Of a stretch of 64,000 nt of DNA, positions 1 through 8,088 are shown piece by piece. The notes below the pieces were generated by a model. It worked only from the letters and a program-made list of their open reading frames with translations. It ran no database searches and was not told the DNA's origin. This DNA is from Myxococcus terminator_A (GTDB taxonomy: Bacteria; Myxococcota; Myxococcia; Myxococcales; Myxococcaceae), in assembly GCA_049194865.1 (NCBI GenBank), contig JBLZWL010000029.1:1-64000 (forward strand), given 5' to 3'. The stretch's first letter is position 1; every line of letters begins with the position of its first letter. Made by a program: the position numbers and the translations under genes.

Positions 1-189
1 TACGACCCACGCGTCCTCCGGACATACCTGCCCACGTGCAACGCCGAGGAGCTGCGGTTCGTCTTCGGCCCCATCCGCTCGTTCCTGATGGAGGACGAGG
101 ATGGCTCGATGCTGCTGCGCTTCTCGCTGCGCGACGAGGAGCTCGTGCTCGAGCGGGTGCCGCTCCTGGCCGACACCGTCGCCGCCTGA
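1..189 (+). CDS. C-terminal fragment of an unidentified protein
   Basis: An open frame runs in from the left edge and ends at TGA 187-189, giving the last 62 residues of a protein. The tail is rich in acidic and hydrophobic residues, reading FVFGPIRSFLMEDEDG and then LRDEELVLERVPLLAD. Its codon use is GC-rich at third positions like the neighbouring genes, which supports real coding. I do not recognise a family in this short piece. The roughly 280 bases to the next gene hold no further gene I can support, only a short AT-richer stretch near 236-250 that could hold a promoter. Confidence 0.6.
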   Translation, partial: YDPRVLRTYLPTCNAEELRFVFGPIRSFLMEDEDGSMLLRFSLRDEELVLERVPLLADTVAA

Positions 190-466
190 GCTGGCCTCCC
201 CCCGGTGTTCCAGAGCGTTCGGGAGCCTGTCCTGATACCTGACATATAGCTGTCACTCCTGCCCGTCATGGTGCGTCTCACGAAGTCGTCCAGCTTTGCC
301 GGACCCCGCCCCTGACACCCCAGGCCCCATGATTCCCATCCCCTTGATGTTCCTGCCTTTTCCCTTCACCCCTCCCGAGGAGAAGCGCTCCAGGGCCGGC
401 GGTGCGAAGAACCCGGGACGTCGCCCTCGTGTGGTGTCAGCGCCACGCACCGTGAAGGAGGTCACC

Positions 467-1636
467 GTGCCGTCACGACGCAAGAGCCCGTCAGCCGCCA
501 TCACCGCGCGCCGGAGCGGGAAGGGTGGGCTGGCTCCGGTGCTGACCTCGCGGGAGCTGAACCGGGCCCTGCTCCAGCGGCAGTTCCTGCTGCGTCGCAC
601 GAGCCGCTCGGTCCCCGAGGTGATTGAGCACCTGGTGGGGCTTCAGGCGCAGGCGGGCAACGCGCCGTACCTGGGGCTCTGGACGCGGATGAAGGACTTC
701 CAGCTCGACGACCTGACGCGCCGGTACCACGCGCGCGAAGTGGTGCGGGCGACGATGATGCGGTCCACGCAGCACCTCGTCACGGCGCGCGACTTCCAGC
801 GCCTGCGGCCCACGCTGCAGCCGGTGTTGGACCGGATGCTGAAACACAGCGCCTACCCGCGCGAGCTGGCGGGGCTGGACGTGGACCTGGTGATTGCCGA
901 GGGACGCAGGCTGTTCGCCGAGGCGCCCCTGAGCGCGGTGGAGCTGGGCCGTCGACTCCAGGAGCGCTGGCCGGAGCGGGATGCTTCATCGCTCAGCATG
1001 GTGGTGCGTGTCGCGGAGTCGCTCGTCACCGTGCCTCCCTTCGCGACGTGGTGCGTGGGGGGCGAGGTGGAGTTCGCCACGTCGAAGTCGTGGCTCGGCG
1101 AGCCGGTGGACCCCGCGCTGCCACTGGAGGACGTGGTGCTGCGCTACCTGGGCGCCTTCGGGCCCGCGAGCGTGAAGGACATGCAGATGTGGTCCGGGCT
1201 GGTTCGACTCTCGGACACCGTCGAGCAGCTCCGTCCTCGGCTGCGCACGTTCCGTGACGAGCAGGGCGTCGAGCTGTTCGACGTGCCGGACGCGCCCCGC
1301 CCCTCGGGGGACACGCCTGCCCCGGTGCGCTTCGTGGCCGAGTTCGACAACGTGCTGCTGTCGCACGCGGACCGTACGCGCATCATCTCCGAGCCCCATC
1401 GCAAGCGCGTCTTCACCGTCAACGGCATCATCCGCCCGACGGTGCTGGTGGATGGCTTCGTGCGTGGGATGTGGAAGCTGGAGCGCGCGAAGGAGCGCGT
1501 CACGTTGCGCATCGAGCCGTTCGAGCGGCTGGCTCGTGAGGACCGCGCGGCGCTCACGGAGGAGGGGGAGCGACTCCTCGCCTTCGCGGCTCCGGACAGC
1601 GCGTCCCGCGACATCCACTTCGCGCCGGTGTCCTGA
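467..1636 (+). CDS. Winged-helix DNA-binding (AlkZ/HTH_42-like) protein
   Basis: This 389-residue protein resembles the HTH_42 winged-helix family that includes the AlkZ/YcaQ DNA glycosylases acting on alkylated or cross-linked DNA. The family-like stretch begins at LNRALLQRQFLLRR (residues about 25-38) and continues through LVGLQAQAGNAPYLGLWTR, the Gln-rich signature of these proteins. The frame is open from 296, but I chose GTG 467 because a near-perfect Shine-Dalgarno AAGGAGGT lies at 455-462, and the 57 residues before it are Pro/Arg-rich and unlike a domain. The family contains both true glycosylases and proteins of unknown role, so activity on DNA lesions is inference. Confidence 0.8.
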   Translation: MPSRRKSPSAAITARRSGKGGLAPVLTSRELNRALLQRQFLLRRTSRSVPEVIEHLVGLQAQAGNAPYLGLWTRMKDFQLDDLTRRYHAREVVRATMMRSTQHLVTARDFQRLRPTLQPVLDRMLKHSAYPRELAGLDVDLVIAEGRRLFAEAPLSAVELGRRLQERWPERDASSLSMVVRVAESLVTVPPFATWCVGGEVEFATSKSWLGEPVDPALPLEDVVLRYLGAFGPASVKDMQMWSGLVRLSDTVEQLRPRLRTFRDEQGVELFDVPDAPRPSGDTPAPVRFVAEFDNVLLSHADRTRIISEPHRKRVFTVNGIIRPTVLVDGFVRGMWKLERAKERVTLRIEPFERLAREDRAALTEEGERLLAFAAPDSASRDIHFAPVS

Positions 1637-1701
1637 CGCACGTGCGTCGCGGTGCGGCGGCGTGAGTCGGACCTCGGTGGCCCGACTCACGCCCCTTCGA
1701 G

Positions 1702-3318
1702 CTACTTGCGCTTGCCGGCCTTCGCCTTCTTCGCGGGGGCCTTCTTGGCGGTGCGGGCCTGGGGCTTCTTCGAGGCGGCCTTCTTCGCGGGGGCCTTGTC
1801 GGCGTTCCACAGGCCGCCCATCCACGCCTCGATGTCCTTCACCGTGCGCGGGATGTTGGCGGAGAGCACCTTGCAGCCCCGGGCGGTGACGACGAGGTCG
1901 TCCTCGATGCGCACGCCGATGCCTCGGTAGCGCGCGGGGACCGTGAGGTCGTCCTTCTGGAAGTACAGGCCCGGCTCCACCGTGAGCACCATGCCCGCCT
2001 GGAGCTTGCCGTACTTGTACGCCTCCTGCCGCGCCTGCGCGCAGTCGTGCACGTCCAGGCCGAGCATGTGGCTGACGTTGTGCAACGAGTAGCGCTTGTA
2101 GAACTGGTGCTCGTCCTTGAGCGCCTCGGTCGCGCTCTCGAGGATGCCCAGCTTCTCCAGCCCTTCGGCCAGTACGCGCATGGCGGCGCGGTTGGGCTCC
2201 ATGAAGTCGTTGCCCGGCTTCACCGCCGCGAAGGCCGCCTCCTGCGACGCATAGACGAGCTCGTAGATGGCCTTCTGCTCCGGCGTGAAGCGCCCGGAGA
2301 TGGGCAGCGTGCGGGTGATGTCCGCCGTGTAGAGCGTGTGGCCCTCCACGCCCGCGTCCAGCAGCAGCAAGTCCCCGGACACCAGCGGACCGTCATTGCG
2401 GTTCCAGTGCAGCACGCACGCGTGCGTGCCGCTGGCGACGATGCTGTTGTAGCCCGTGTCGTTGCCTTCCACGCGCGCGCGCAGGTTGAAGATGCCCTCC
2501 ACGTAGCGCTCCGTCTTCGCCACCTTCAGGCTGCGGATGACGTCCTCGAAGCCGCGCTGCGTGGCGTCGATGGAAATCTGCAGCTCGCGCAGCTCCTGGG
2601 CGTCCTTGATGAGCCGCAGCTCGGACAGGAAGGTGGCCAGCGCCTTGTCGCGCTCGCCGCCCTCGGTCACCTCGGTGTCCACCTTGGCCGAGTGCCCGCG
2701 CAGCACTCGCGTGGGCTTCGTCGCCGCGCCCTTCAGGCCCTTGAGGTAGGCGCCCAGCGTGTCCAGTCCACGCGCCTCGTCGACGTCATGGCGCGCGCGG
2801 CTCTCCGGCACGCCCAGGCGCGGGCCGACCCACAGCTCGCCCTTCACCCGGTCCGTGAAGAACGTCGAATCGGAGCGGCCCGGGTTGGGCTCCACGAAGA
2901 GGAGGTCCGTGTGGCCGCCGCCTTCCTTCGGCTCCAACACCAGCACGCAGTCCGGCTCCAGGTTGCCGGTGAGGTAGTAGAAGTCCGTGCCCGGGCGGAA
3001 GCGGTAGTGCGTGTCGTTGGCGCGCACCTTCTCGTGGCCGGTGGGGACGACAATCGTCTCGCCGGGGAACGCCTGCGACAGCGCCTTGCGGCGGGCCTTG
3101 AAGGACTCCGCGTACTTGATTTTCGGAGGCAGCTTCCCCGAGGCGGGCTTCCACTGCTTCAGCATGAAGTCCAGCAGCGCTTGCGGCGGCACCGAGTCAT
3201 GGCTGGCGGGCTTCGCGGCTGGCGCCTGCGGCTCGGACGTGACGAGGGGCTGCTGCTCACCGACCGCGGGCTGCGAGCTGTCGGAGGCGACCGGGGACGA
3301 AGGGATGGACGTGGCCAT
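1702..3318 (-). CDS. pepP: Xaa-Pro aminopeptidase (M24B) with Lys/Ala-rich tail
   Basis: This 538-residue metallopeptidase removes N-terminal residues preceding proline. An N-terminal aminopeptidase-P domain (about residues 60-200, with HYRFRPGTDFYYLTGN) precedes a pita-bread catalytic domain. The five metal ligands are visible: two Asp in LLLLDAGVEGHTLYTADITR, a His in HNVSHMLGLDVHD, and Glu residues in VLTVEPGLYF and GVRIEDDLVV. The last about 30 residues are a Lys/Ala/Pro tail (KAPAKKAASKKPQ and AKKAPAKKAKAGKRK) that is not part of the peptidase fold and resembles histone H1-type tails. The N-terminal about 50 residues are low-complexity. It lies upstream of rsmE on the same strand with only 33 bases between them. 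Confidence 0.92.
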   Translation of the reverse strand: MATSIPSSPVASDSSQPAVGEQQPLVTSEPQAPAAKPASHDSVPPQALLDFMLKQWKPASGKLPPKIKYAESFKARRKALSQAFPGETIVVPTGHEKVRANDTHYRFRPGTDFYYLTGNLEPDCVLVLEPKEGGGHTDLLFVEPNPGRSDSTFFTDRVKGELWVGPRLGVPESRARHDVDEARGLDTLGAYLKGLKGAATKPTRVLRGHSAKVDTEVTEGGERDKALATFLSELRLIKDAQELRELQISIDATQRGFEDVIRSLKVAKTERYVEGIFNLRARVEGNDTGYNSIVASGTHACVLHWNRNDGPLVSGDLLLLDAGVEGHTLYTADITRTLPISGRFTPEQKAIYELVYASQEAAFAAVKPGNDFMEPNRAAMRVLAEGLEKLGILESATEALKDEHQFYKRYSLHNVSHMLGLDVHDCAQARQEAYKYGKLQAGMVLTVEPGLYFQKDDLTVPARYRGIGVRIEDDLVVTARGCKVLSANIPRTVKDIEAWMGGLWNADKAPAKKAASKKPQARTAKKAPAKKAKAGKRK

Positions 3319-3351
3319 GGCGGGGGACTCTTCAACACCGCCCCGCGCTCC

Positions 3352-4116
3352 TCAAGCCCGAGATGCATCCTGACGCGGAGCAGTGTCTTCCGCGAGAAGG
3401 GCTACTTGCCCGACGAGCACGGGAACCGCCGTCTCCACCCGCAGGATTCGGGGGCCCAGGGAGAAGGGGCGAAAGCCGTGGGATTCCAACAATTGGGCCT
3501 CGAACGATACCCAGCCCCCATCGGGGCCGATGGCGAGGACGGAGCGCTGGCCGGGGGCCGCTGACACGGCGCGCAGTGGCTGCGTCGCCGGCGGGTGGGG
3601 GAGCAGGCGGACGGCGTCCGGGGGGAAGACGGAGTCGAGCTCGTCCTCGACGAAGGGGCGGAAGCGCTCTCGGACGAGGACTTCTGGCAGGCGGGTGTCT
3701 CGGGCCTGCTCCAGGCCTTGGAGGAGCAGGTCCTTCACGAAGGCGCCGTCGAGCACCTTGGAGTCGAAGTAGCTCTTCTCCACCCGGGCCGCGTTGACCA
3801 GGACGATGCGGTCCACGCCCAGCGAGGCCACGGCGGGGAGGACCTTCTTGAGCGCCTTGGGCCGGGGGATGGCGAGCAGCAGGTCGATGCCCGCGCGGGG
3901 AGGAGGGGCTTCCGTGAGGGTGGTGCGCAGGTGGAGGACGCCGGGGCTGTTCTCCAGCACTTCGCCGGTGCCGATGAGCCCACCCAGGAGGCCGACGCGC
4001 AGGGATTCACCGGGCTCGGCGCGGAGCACCTCTCGCGCATGCTGGGCCCGTCGCCCGGTGAGGCGCGCGGTGCCGTCCGGAAGGAAGTCCTCGTCGAAGA
4101 GCAGCAGCAGGTTCAC
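3352..4116 (-). CDS. rsmE: 16S rRNA (uracil-1498-N3)-methyltransferase RsmE
   Basis: This 254-residue SPOUT methyltransferase modifies U1498 of 16S rRNA. The N-terminal PUA-like part starts VNLLLLFDEDF and contains LTGRRAQHAREVLRAEPGE. The C-terminal knotted SAM site is clear in LAIGPDGGW and LGPRILRVETAV, close to the family consensus GPEGG...LG.RILRTETA. The frame is open for another 390 codons upstream, but that extension is antisense to the DTW gene and low-complexity. GTG 4116 is chosen because the family-like sequence begins there and gives the usual length of about 240-255. It diverges from the DTW-domain gene at 4264. Confidence 0.93.
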   Translation of the reverse strand: MNLLLLFDEDFLPDGTARLTGRRAQHAREVLRAEPGESLRVGLLGGLIGTGEVLENSPGVLHLRTTLTEAPPPRAGIDLLLAIPRPKALKKVLPAVASLGVDRIVLVNAARVEKSYFDSKVLDGAFVKDLLLQGLEQARDTRLPEVLVRERFRPFVEDELDSVFPPDAVRLLPHPPATQPLRAVSAAPGQRSVLAIGPDGGWVSFEAQLLESHGFRPFSLGPRILRVETAVPVLVGQVALLAEDTAPRQDASRA

Positions 4117-4263
4117 GGGGGCCTTCTGTACCCCGGCCGGAGGGCGCCGTGGGGGCCTTCTTCCCTCCAGGACGGCCCTGGAGCGCCCGGCTCCCTGGCT
4201 GGTGGAGTTGCCCTCCCACCGGCAGTGCTTGCCCGGCCCCGGGCCGTGCCGTAAAGCCGGGCT

Positions 4264-5457
4264 GTGCGTTCCCTTTGTCTTCGCTGCCATCGCCCCGAGA
4301 GCACCTGCTACTGCTCGCAACTGCCACCTCGGCTGGACACTCGCACCCGCGTCGTCTTCCTCCAGCATCCCCGCGAACGACGAGTGGCCATTGGCACCGC
4401 GCGCATGGCGCACCTGGCGCTGGCCAACTCGGAGCTTCACCACGGCGTCGACTTCACCGGGCACACCCGGCTGGAGGAGCTGGCCGCGGACCCCGGGTCC
4501 GTCGCCGTCCTCTTTCCCGGTGAGGACGCCATCTCCGTGGAGCAGGCGCGCGCGCATCCGCCGAAGACGCTCATCGTGGTGGATGGCACCTGGCCGCAGG
4601 CGAAGAAGGTCGTCTCCCGGAACCCGCTGCTCGCCGGACTGCCGCGCATCGGCTTCGTGCCTCGCCGCCCGAGCAACTACCGCATTCGCGCGGAGCCCGC
4701 GGACCACTGCGTCTCCACCATCGAGGCGGTGGTGGAGATTCTGGGGTTGCTGGAGGGAGAGCCGGAGCGCTTCGACACGATGTTGAAGGCGTTCGAGTAC
4801 ATGGTGGACACGCAGCTGGGGCGACAGTCGACGCGGACGTCGCCGAACCGGCGCCGCCTCCACTTTGGCCCGTGGCGTCCGCCGCAGGAGCTGCGCTCGC
4901 TGTCGGAGGGCTTCGAGAACCTCGTCGCCTTCTATGGCGAGGCGAACGCGCACCCGACGGGCACGGACTTTCCCCCGGAGCTGGTGCACGTGGTGGCCTG
5001 TCGTCCGGCCACGGGCGAGCGCTTCGAGGCCGTCATGGCGCCCGAGCAGCCGTTGGCGCGCAGCACGACGCTGCACGTGGAGTTGCCGGAGGACGTGCTG
5101 CGCGCGGGCGAGCCTCGGGCCCAGGCGCTGGAGCGGTTCGAGCGGTTCCTGCGTCCCGATGACGAGCTGGCGGTGTGGACGACGTTCGCGTTGGATTTGC
5201 TGTGGGAGGGCGGCGTGAAGCGCAGGCCCGCGAGGAACGTGCGACTGGCCACGGCGCGTGCGCTGGAGGGCAAGGCCGGGGGCGTGGAGCACGCGATGGA
5301 GTTGCTGGGCGGCCCGGATGTGCCCCAGTGGGCGCCCGGTCGCGCGGGCACTCGCATCCGCGCGCTGGAGTCCGTGCTGCGCGTGCTGGTGGAGCGTGGC
5401 CGAGCGCAGGAGCCCATGAAGCGGGTGAAGCAGCAGCGCACGGGGACCGAGGGCTGA
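4264..5457 (+). CDS. DTW-domain tRNA aminocarboxypropyltransferase-like protein
   Basis: This 397-residue protein has an N-terminal DTW domain (about residues 1-195), the fold of TapT/DTWD enzymes that transfer the aminocarboxypropyl group of SAM to tRNA uridine. Visible features are a Cys cluster at the start (CLRCHRPESTCYC, likely zinc-binding), VVFLQHPRE, the naming motif as VVDGTWPQAKK, and RRPSNYRIRAEP. The start is GTG 4264, where the Cys cluster begins. About 200 residues follow the usual domain end (after MVDTQLGRQ), with no motif I recognise, and contain YGEANAHPTGTDFPPELV and many acidic Arg/Leu stretches. The enzymatic assignment rests on the first half only. Confidence 0.82.
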   Translation: MRSLCLRCHRPESTCYCSQLPPRLDTRTRVVFLQHPRERRVAIGTARMAHLALANSELHHGVDFTGHTRLEELAADPGSVAVLFPGEDAISVEQARAHPPKTLIVVDGTWPQAKKVVSRNPLLAGLPRIGFVPRRPSNYRIRAEPADHCVSTIEAVVEILGLLEGEPERFDTMLKAFEYMVDTQLGRQSTRTSPNRRRLHFGPWRPPQELRSLSEGFENLVAFYGEANAHPTGTDFPPELVHVVACRPATGERFEAVMAPEQPLARSTTLHVELPEDVLRAGEPRAQALERFERFLRPDDELAVWTTFALDLLWEGGVKRRPARNVRLATARALEGKAGGVEHAMELLGGPDVPQWAPGRAGTRIRALESVLRVLVERGRAQEPMKRVKQQRTGTEG

Positions 5458-5491
5458 CTCGGCGGCGCTGGCCTTGGGTGTCGCGAAGGGC

Positions 5492-7198
5492 TCAGGGCAA
5501 CAGCGCGGCGCCGGCCTCTCGCACGTAGCGACCTCGCGGGAAGTCGTTCAGGTACTGGCGATACTCCGTCTTCGCATCCTGGCCCTGGAGCCGTGACTCG
5601 AAGCAGCGTGCGCGCAGGTAGCGCGCCTGCTCTCGGTGGTCCGTGCGCGGGCTCTTGGCCGCGATCTCCTCCAGGCCCGTGAGGAAGTTCTCACACGTCC
5701 GTGGGCCCTGTTGGATTCGCGCATAGCCGAGGAACCGCTCGTCCGCGTCCTTCGACAAGAGGGACATGGGGATGAGTCCCTCCTTCTTCTTCTTGGGCTC
5801 GGGACGCTCCGCCACCTGCACCGGCTGCGTTGGCGCGGGAGACGGGGCTGTCACCATTGGCGCCGGAAGGGGAGGCGCGGGCAGCTTCTCCGTCACCGAC
5901 GGCGCGGGGTAGGGCGCGAACTCCTGGCTGGGGTCCGCGGGGTTGCGTGCCTTGGTGGCGGCCGGAGGCGTGGCCATGGCGACGACGCTCGGCGGCGGTG
6001 ACGCGGATTCGGCCGGAGTCTGCTCCTCGGCCTTGGGCGGAGTCTCGGTCTTCTCCTGGCGCGACTTCATCGACGCGACCACCACCTTCGACTTTCGCTC
6101 CACCTTGTCGGAAGGCCCCTTCGCGAGGGCGGGCTTCACGCTGCCCGACGTCTGCGGCACATGGGCCACCGCTGGCATCACGGTCGGGGCTGCCTCGGGA
6201 GTGCTCGCGCCCGTGGGCACTGTCGGGCCCACCTCCTGCGTGGAGGACTCCGTGGGCAGGTCCATCGAGTCGAGTGCCTCACGGTCCGGCTCGGACAGGG
6301 GCTCCTGCTTCAAGGCGCCCTGCTGCTCGAACAGCTCCACGCGCTCGCCCGCGCCCACCATCCGCGCGGGCTGGCCCTCCAGCTCCACTCGCACGCGCCC
6401 CTCGGACACCGCCACCGAGGCCCCCAGGGGCGTGCGCTCCACCGTGAACACCGTGCCCACCACGGACACGCGCAGGCCCGCGACGTCCACGCGGAAGCCA
6501 CGCCGCTCCGCGTGCGAAGCCTTCACCGACAGCCGGCCCTGGCGCACCGTGAGGTGCACGTCGCTCGCCTCCGCGCGAGACAGCTCGACTTCCGAGTCCG
6601 CGGACAACTTCACGCGGCTCGCGTCCGGCAGCCGCAGCATCGCGGAGGCGCGCGAAGGAGTCTTCACCGCCGTCCCAGAGCGCAGTCGCATTCCGGCCGT
6701 CAGTGCTTGCTCCGCGCCGCCGCGCTCACGAATCACCGCGCCCGTCGTGCTCTCCGCTCGCGTCGACTCCTGCTCGGCGGTGGTCGTGGGCGTGCCCAGC
6801 GCCACCGCGGTCTCCGGCGCCGGAGCCGTCTGCTCCGCGAGCACGGCTTCAGGAGGTGGGGTGCTCATCGGTGACACCGTCGGTCGGGCCACCCAGAGCG
6901 CGAGCACCACGGCACAGGTGCCAGCGAGCGCGACTGCCCACGGCCACCGCATCCGCGAGGACTTCGCTTCCAGTCGCGAGGCGGCCTCGGCGCGCAGCTT
7001 CGCGCCCACCGCGTCCCAGTTCACCTGGGGCTCCGCGCTCCTGACCTCATGAAGCATGGCGCGGCTCGTCTGAACCCGCTCCAACTCGACGGAGCAGGTG
7101 GCGCAGCTCGACAGGTGCGCGCGCGTGCTCGCCGTCTCCTCGACGCTCAGTTCGTTCGCCGCCAGCGCCCACAGCGCCCGTGCCTCAGGGTGCGCCAT
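5492..7198 (-). CDS. Anti-sigma-type membrane protein with zinc finger and FecR domain
   Basis: This 568-residue protein probably controls the ECF sigma factor encoded just upstream. Its order is an N-terminal zinc-finger anti-sigma motif (HLSSCATCSVEL, residues about 28-39), one membrane segment (WPWAVALAGTCAVVLALWVA, about 84-103), a FecR-type periplasmic domain (about 150-290, with GTAVKTPSRASAMLRLPDAS and LRVSVVGTVFTVE), a long Pro/Ala/Lys-rich linker, and a C-terminal helical part with TPR-like spacing (RTCENFLTGLEEI, HREQARYLRARCFESR). Its ATG overlaps the 3' end of the sigma gene by 14 bases, so translation is likely coupled. Residues 290-475 are low-complexity and probably span the periplasm. 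The signal sensed is unknown. Confidence 0.8.
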   Translation of the reverse strand: MAHPEARALWALAANELSVEETASTRAHLSSCATCSVELERVQTSRAMLHEVRSAEPQVNWDAVGAKLRAEAASRLEAKSSRMRWPWAVALAGTCAVVLALWVARPTVSPMSTPPPEAVLAEQTAPAPETAVALGTPTTTAEQESTRAESTTGAVIRERGGAEQALTAGMRLRSGTAVKTPSRASAMLRLPDASRVKLSADSEVELSRAEASDVHLTVRQGRLSVKASHAERRGFRVDVAGLRVSVVGTVFTVERTPLGASVAVSEGRVRVELEGQPARMVGAGERVELFEQQGALKQEPLSEPDREALDSMDLPTESSTQEVGPTVPTGASTPEAAPTVMPAVAHVPQTSGSVKPALAKGPSDKVERKSKVVVASMKSRQEKTETPPKAEEQTPAESASPPPSVVAMATPPAATKARNPADPSQEFAPYPAPSVTEKLPAPPLPAPMVTAPSPAPTQPVQVAERPEPKKKKEGLIPMSLLSKDADERFLGYARIQQGPRTCENFLTGLEEIAAKSPRTDHREQARYLRARCFESRLQGQDAKTEYRQYLNDFPRGRYVREAGAALLP

Positions 7199-7937
7199 GA
7201 GGGCCTCCGGGGCGGCGGGTGGCGAGCAGTCGCTGCATGGCCTCGTTGAACTCCAATCGCGCGTGGTGCAGGCGGCTGCGGACGGTGTTGGGCGAGCTTC
7301 CCACGGCCTCGGCGATTTCGTCCGGGCTCATTCCGCACAGCTCGTAGTACACGAAGACGATTCGCTTCTTCGGCTTGAGCTTCTCCAGCGCGGCCTCCAC
7401 CAGCCGAGCCGCCTGGCGCCGCGATGCGGCACGCTCTGGGTCTTCGTCCGGGGACTCGCACTCGGGCGGCTCCGCGACGGAGTCCTCCGGCCTGCGCCGC
7501 TTCCAGCGCAGATGCGATAGCGCCACGTTCGAGCACACCCGATAGAAGAACGTCTTGAAGCGCGACTCGCCCCGGAAGCCCTTCACCGCCGTCAGCAGCC
7601 GCAGGTACACCTCCTGGAGCAGGTCCTCCACGTCCACGCGATTGCCCACCAGGTGCCGCAAGGTGCGCGCGGCGTCCACCCGGGTCAGCTCATAGAGGCG
7701 CTCGAAGGCGGTGCGGTCGCCTTCCTGGAGCCGGCGCACCAGCAGGTGGAGCTGGGGCTCGTCAGAGGACGTGGGAGGTGAGGAGGGGCCCTGTCCTGGG
7801 CGCTCCTCGGGCGAGGCGGCCGGTGCCAATGCCTGGGCTTCGCGGAAACTCACCGGACGCTCTCCCTCCGGGACGCGCCATGAGGTCCCCCCCTGTAGGA
7901 GCGCCCCACCGTCCATGTGAAAGGTCCAGGCCAGCAC
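7185..7937 (-). CDS. ECF RNA polymerase sigma factor
   Basis: This 250-residue sigma-70 family protein has region 2 (VDVEDLLQEVYLRLL, FKTFFYRVCSNVALSHLRWK) and region 4 (LKPKKRIVFVYYELCGMSPD, AVGSSPNTVRSRLHHARLEF), the usual ECF pattern of DNA melting and -35 recognition. GTG 7937 is preferred over ATG 7916 because GGAGG sits 4 bases before it. The first about 55 residues are low-complexity and precede the sigma fold. The gene overlaps the downstream zinc-finger/FecR regulator and diverges from a Cys-rich lipoprotein gene, with an AT-rich palindrome at 7978-7998 between the two starts. Confidence 0.9.
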   Translation of the reverse strand: MLAWTFHMDGGALLQGGTSWRVPEGERPVSFREAQALAPAASPEERPGQGPSSPPTSSDEPQLHLLVRRLQEGDRTAFERLYELTRVDAARTLRHLVGNRVDVEDLLQEVYLRLLTAVKGFRGESRFKTFFYRVCSNVALSHLRWKRRRPEDSVAEPPECESPDEDPERAASRRQAARLVEAALEKLKPKKRIVFVYYELCGMSPDEIAEAVGSSPNTVRSRLHHARLEFNEAMQRLLATRRPGGPHGAP

Positions 7938-7977
7938 ACTACCTCCGTGCCCCTGGGTCGCCGCAGCGACGTGCGCC

Positions 7978-7998
7978 GATCAAAAAAGATTTTTGATC
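7978..7998. promoter_or_regulatory. AT-rich inverted repeat in divergent intergenic region
   Basis: GATCAAAAA and TTTTTGATC form a perfect 9-base inverted repeat around a 3-base centre. It sits about 40 bases upstream of the sigma-factor GTG and about 90 bases upstream of the lipoprotein ATG. The surrounding sequence is strongly GC-rich, so the symmetry stands out. It could be an operator for a dimeric regulator. As a hairpin it has A/T arms and no GC clamp beyond GATC, so a terminator is less likely. Confidence 0.45.
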
Positions 7999-8088
7999 AG
8001 CCGTCAGCGGCGCGGAGACGAACGCGGGTGAAACCGGACAACCCACCCGGTGGCCGGACCGGTTCCCCGCAGCACGGAGTCCCCGCTC

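Noticed and set aside
3352..5292. 646-residue version of RsmE
   Set aside because: The upstream part is antisense to the DTW gene and has no methyltransferase character. The PUA-like domain starts at GTG 4116.
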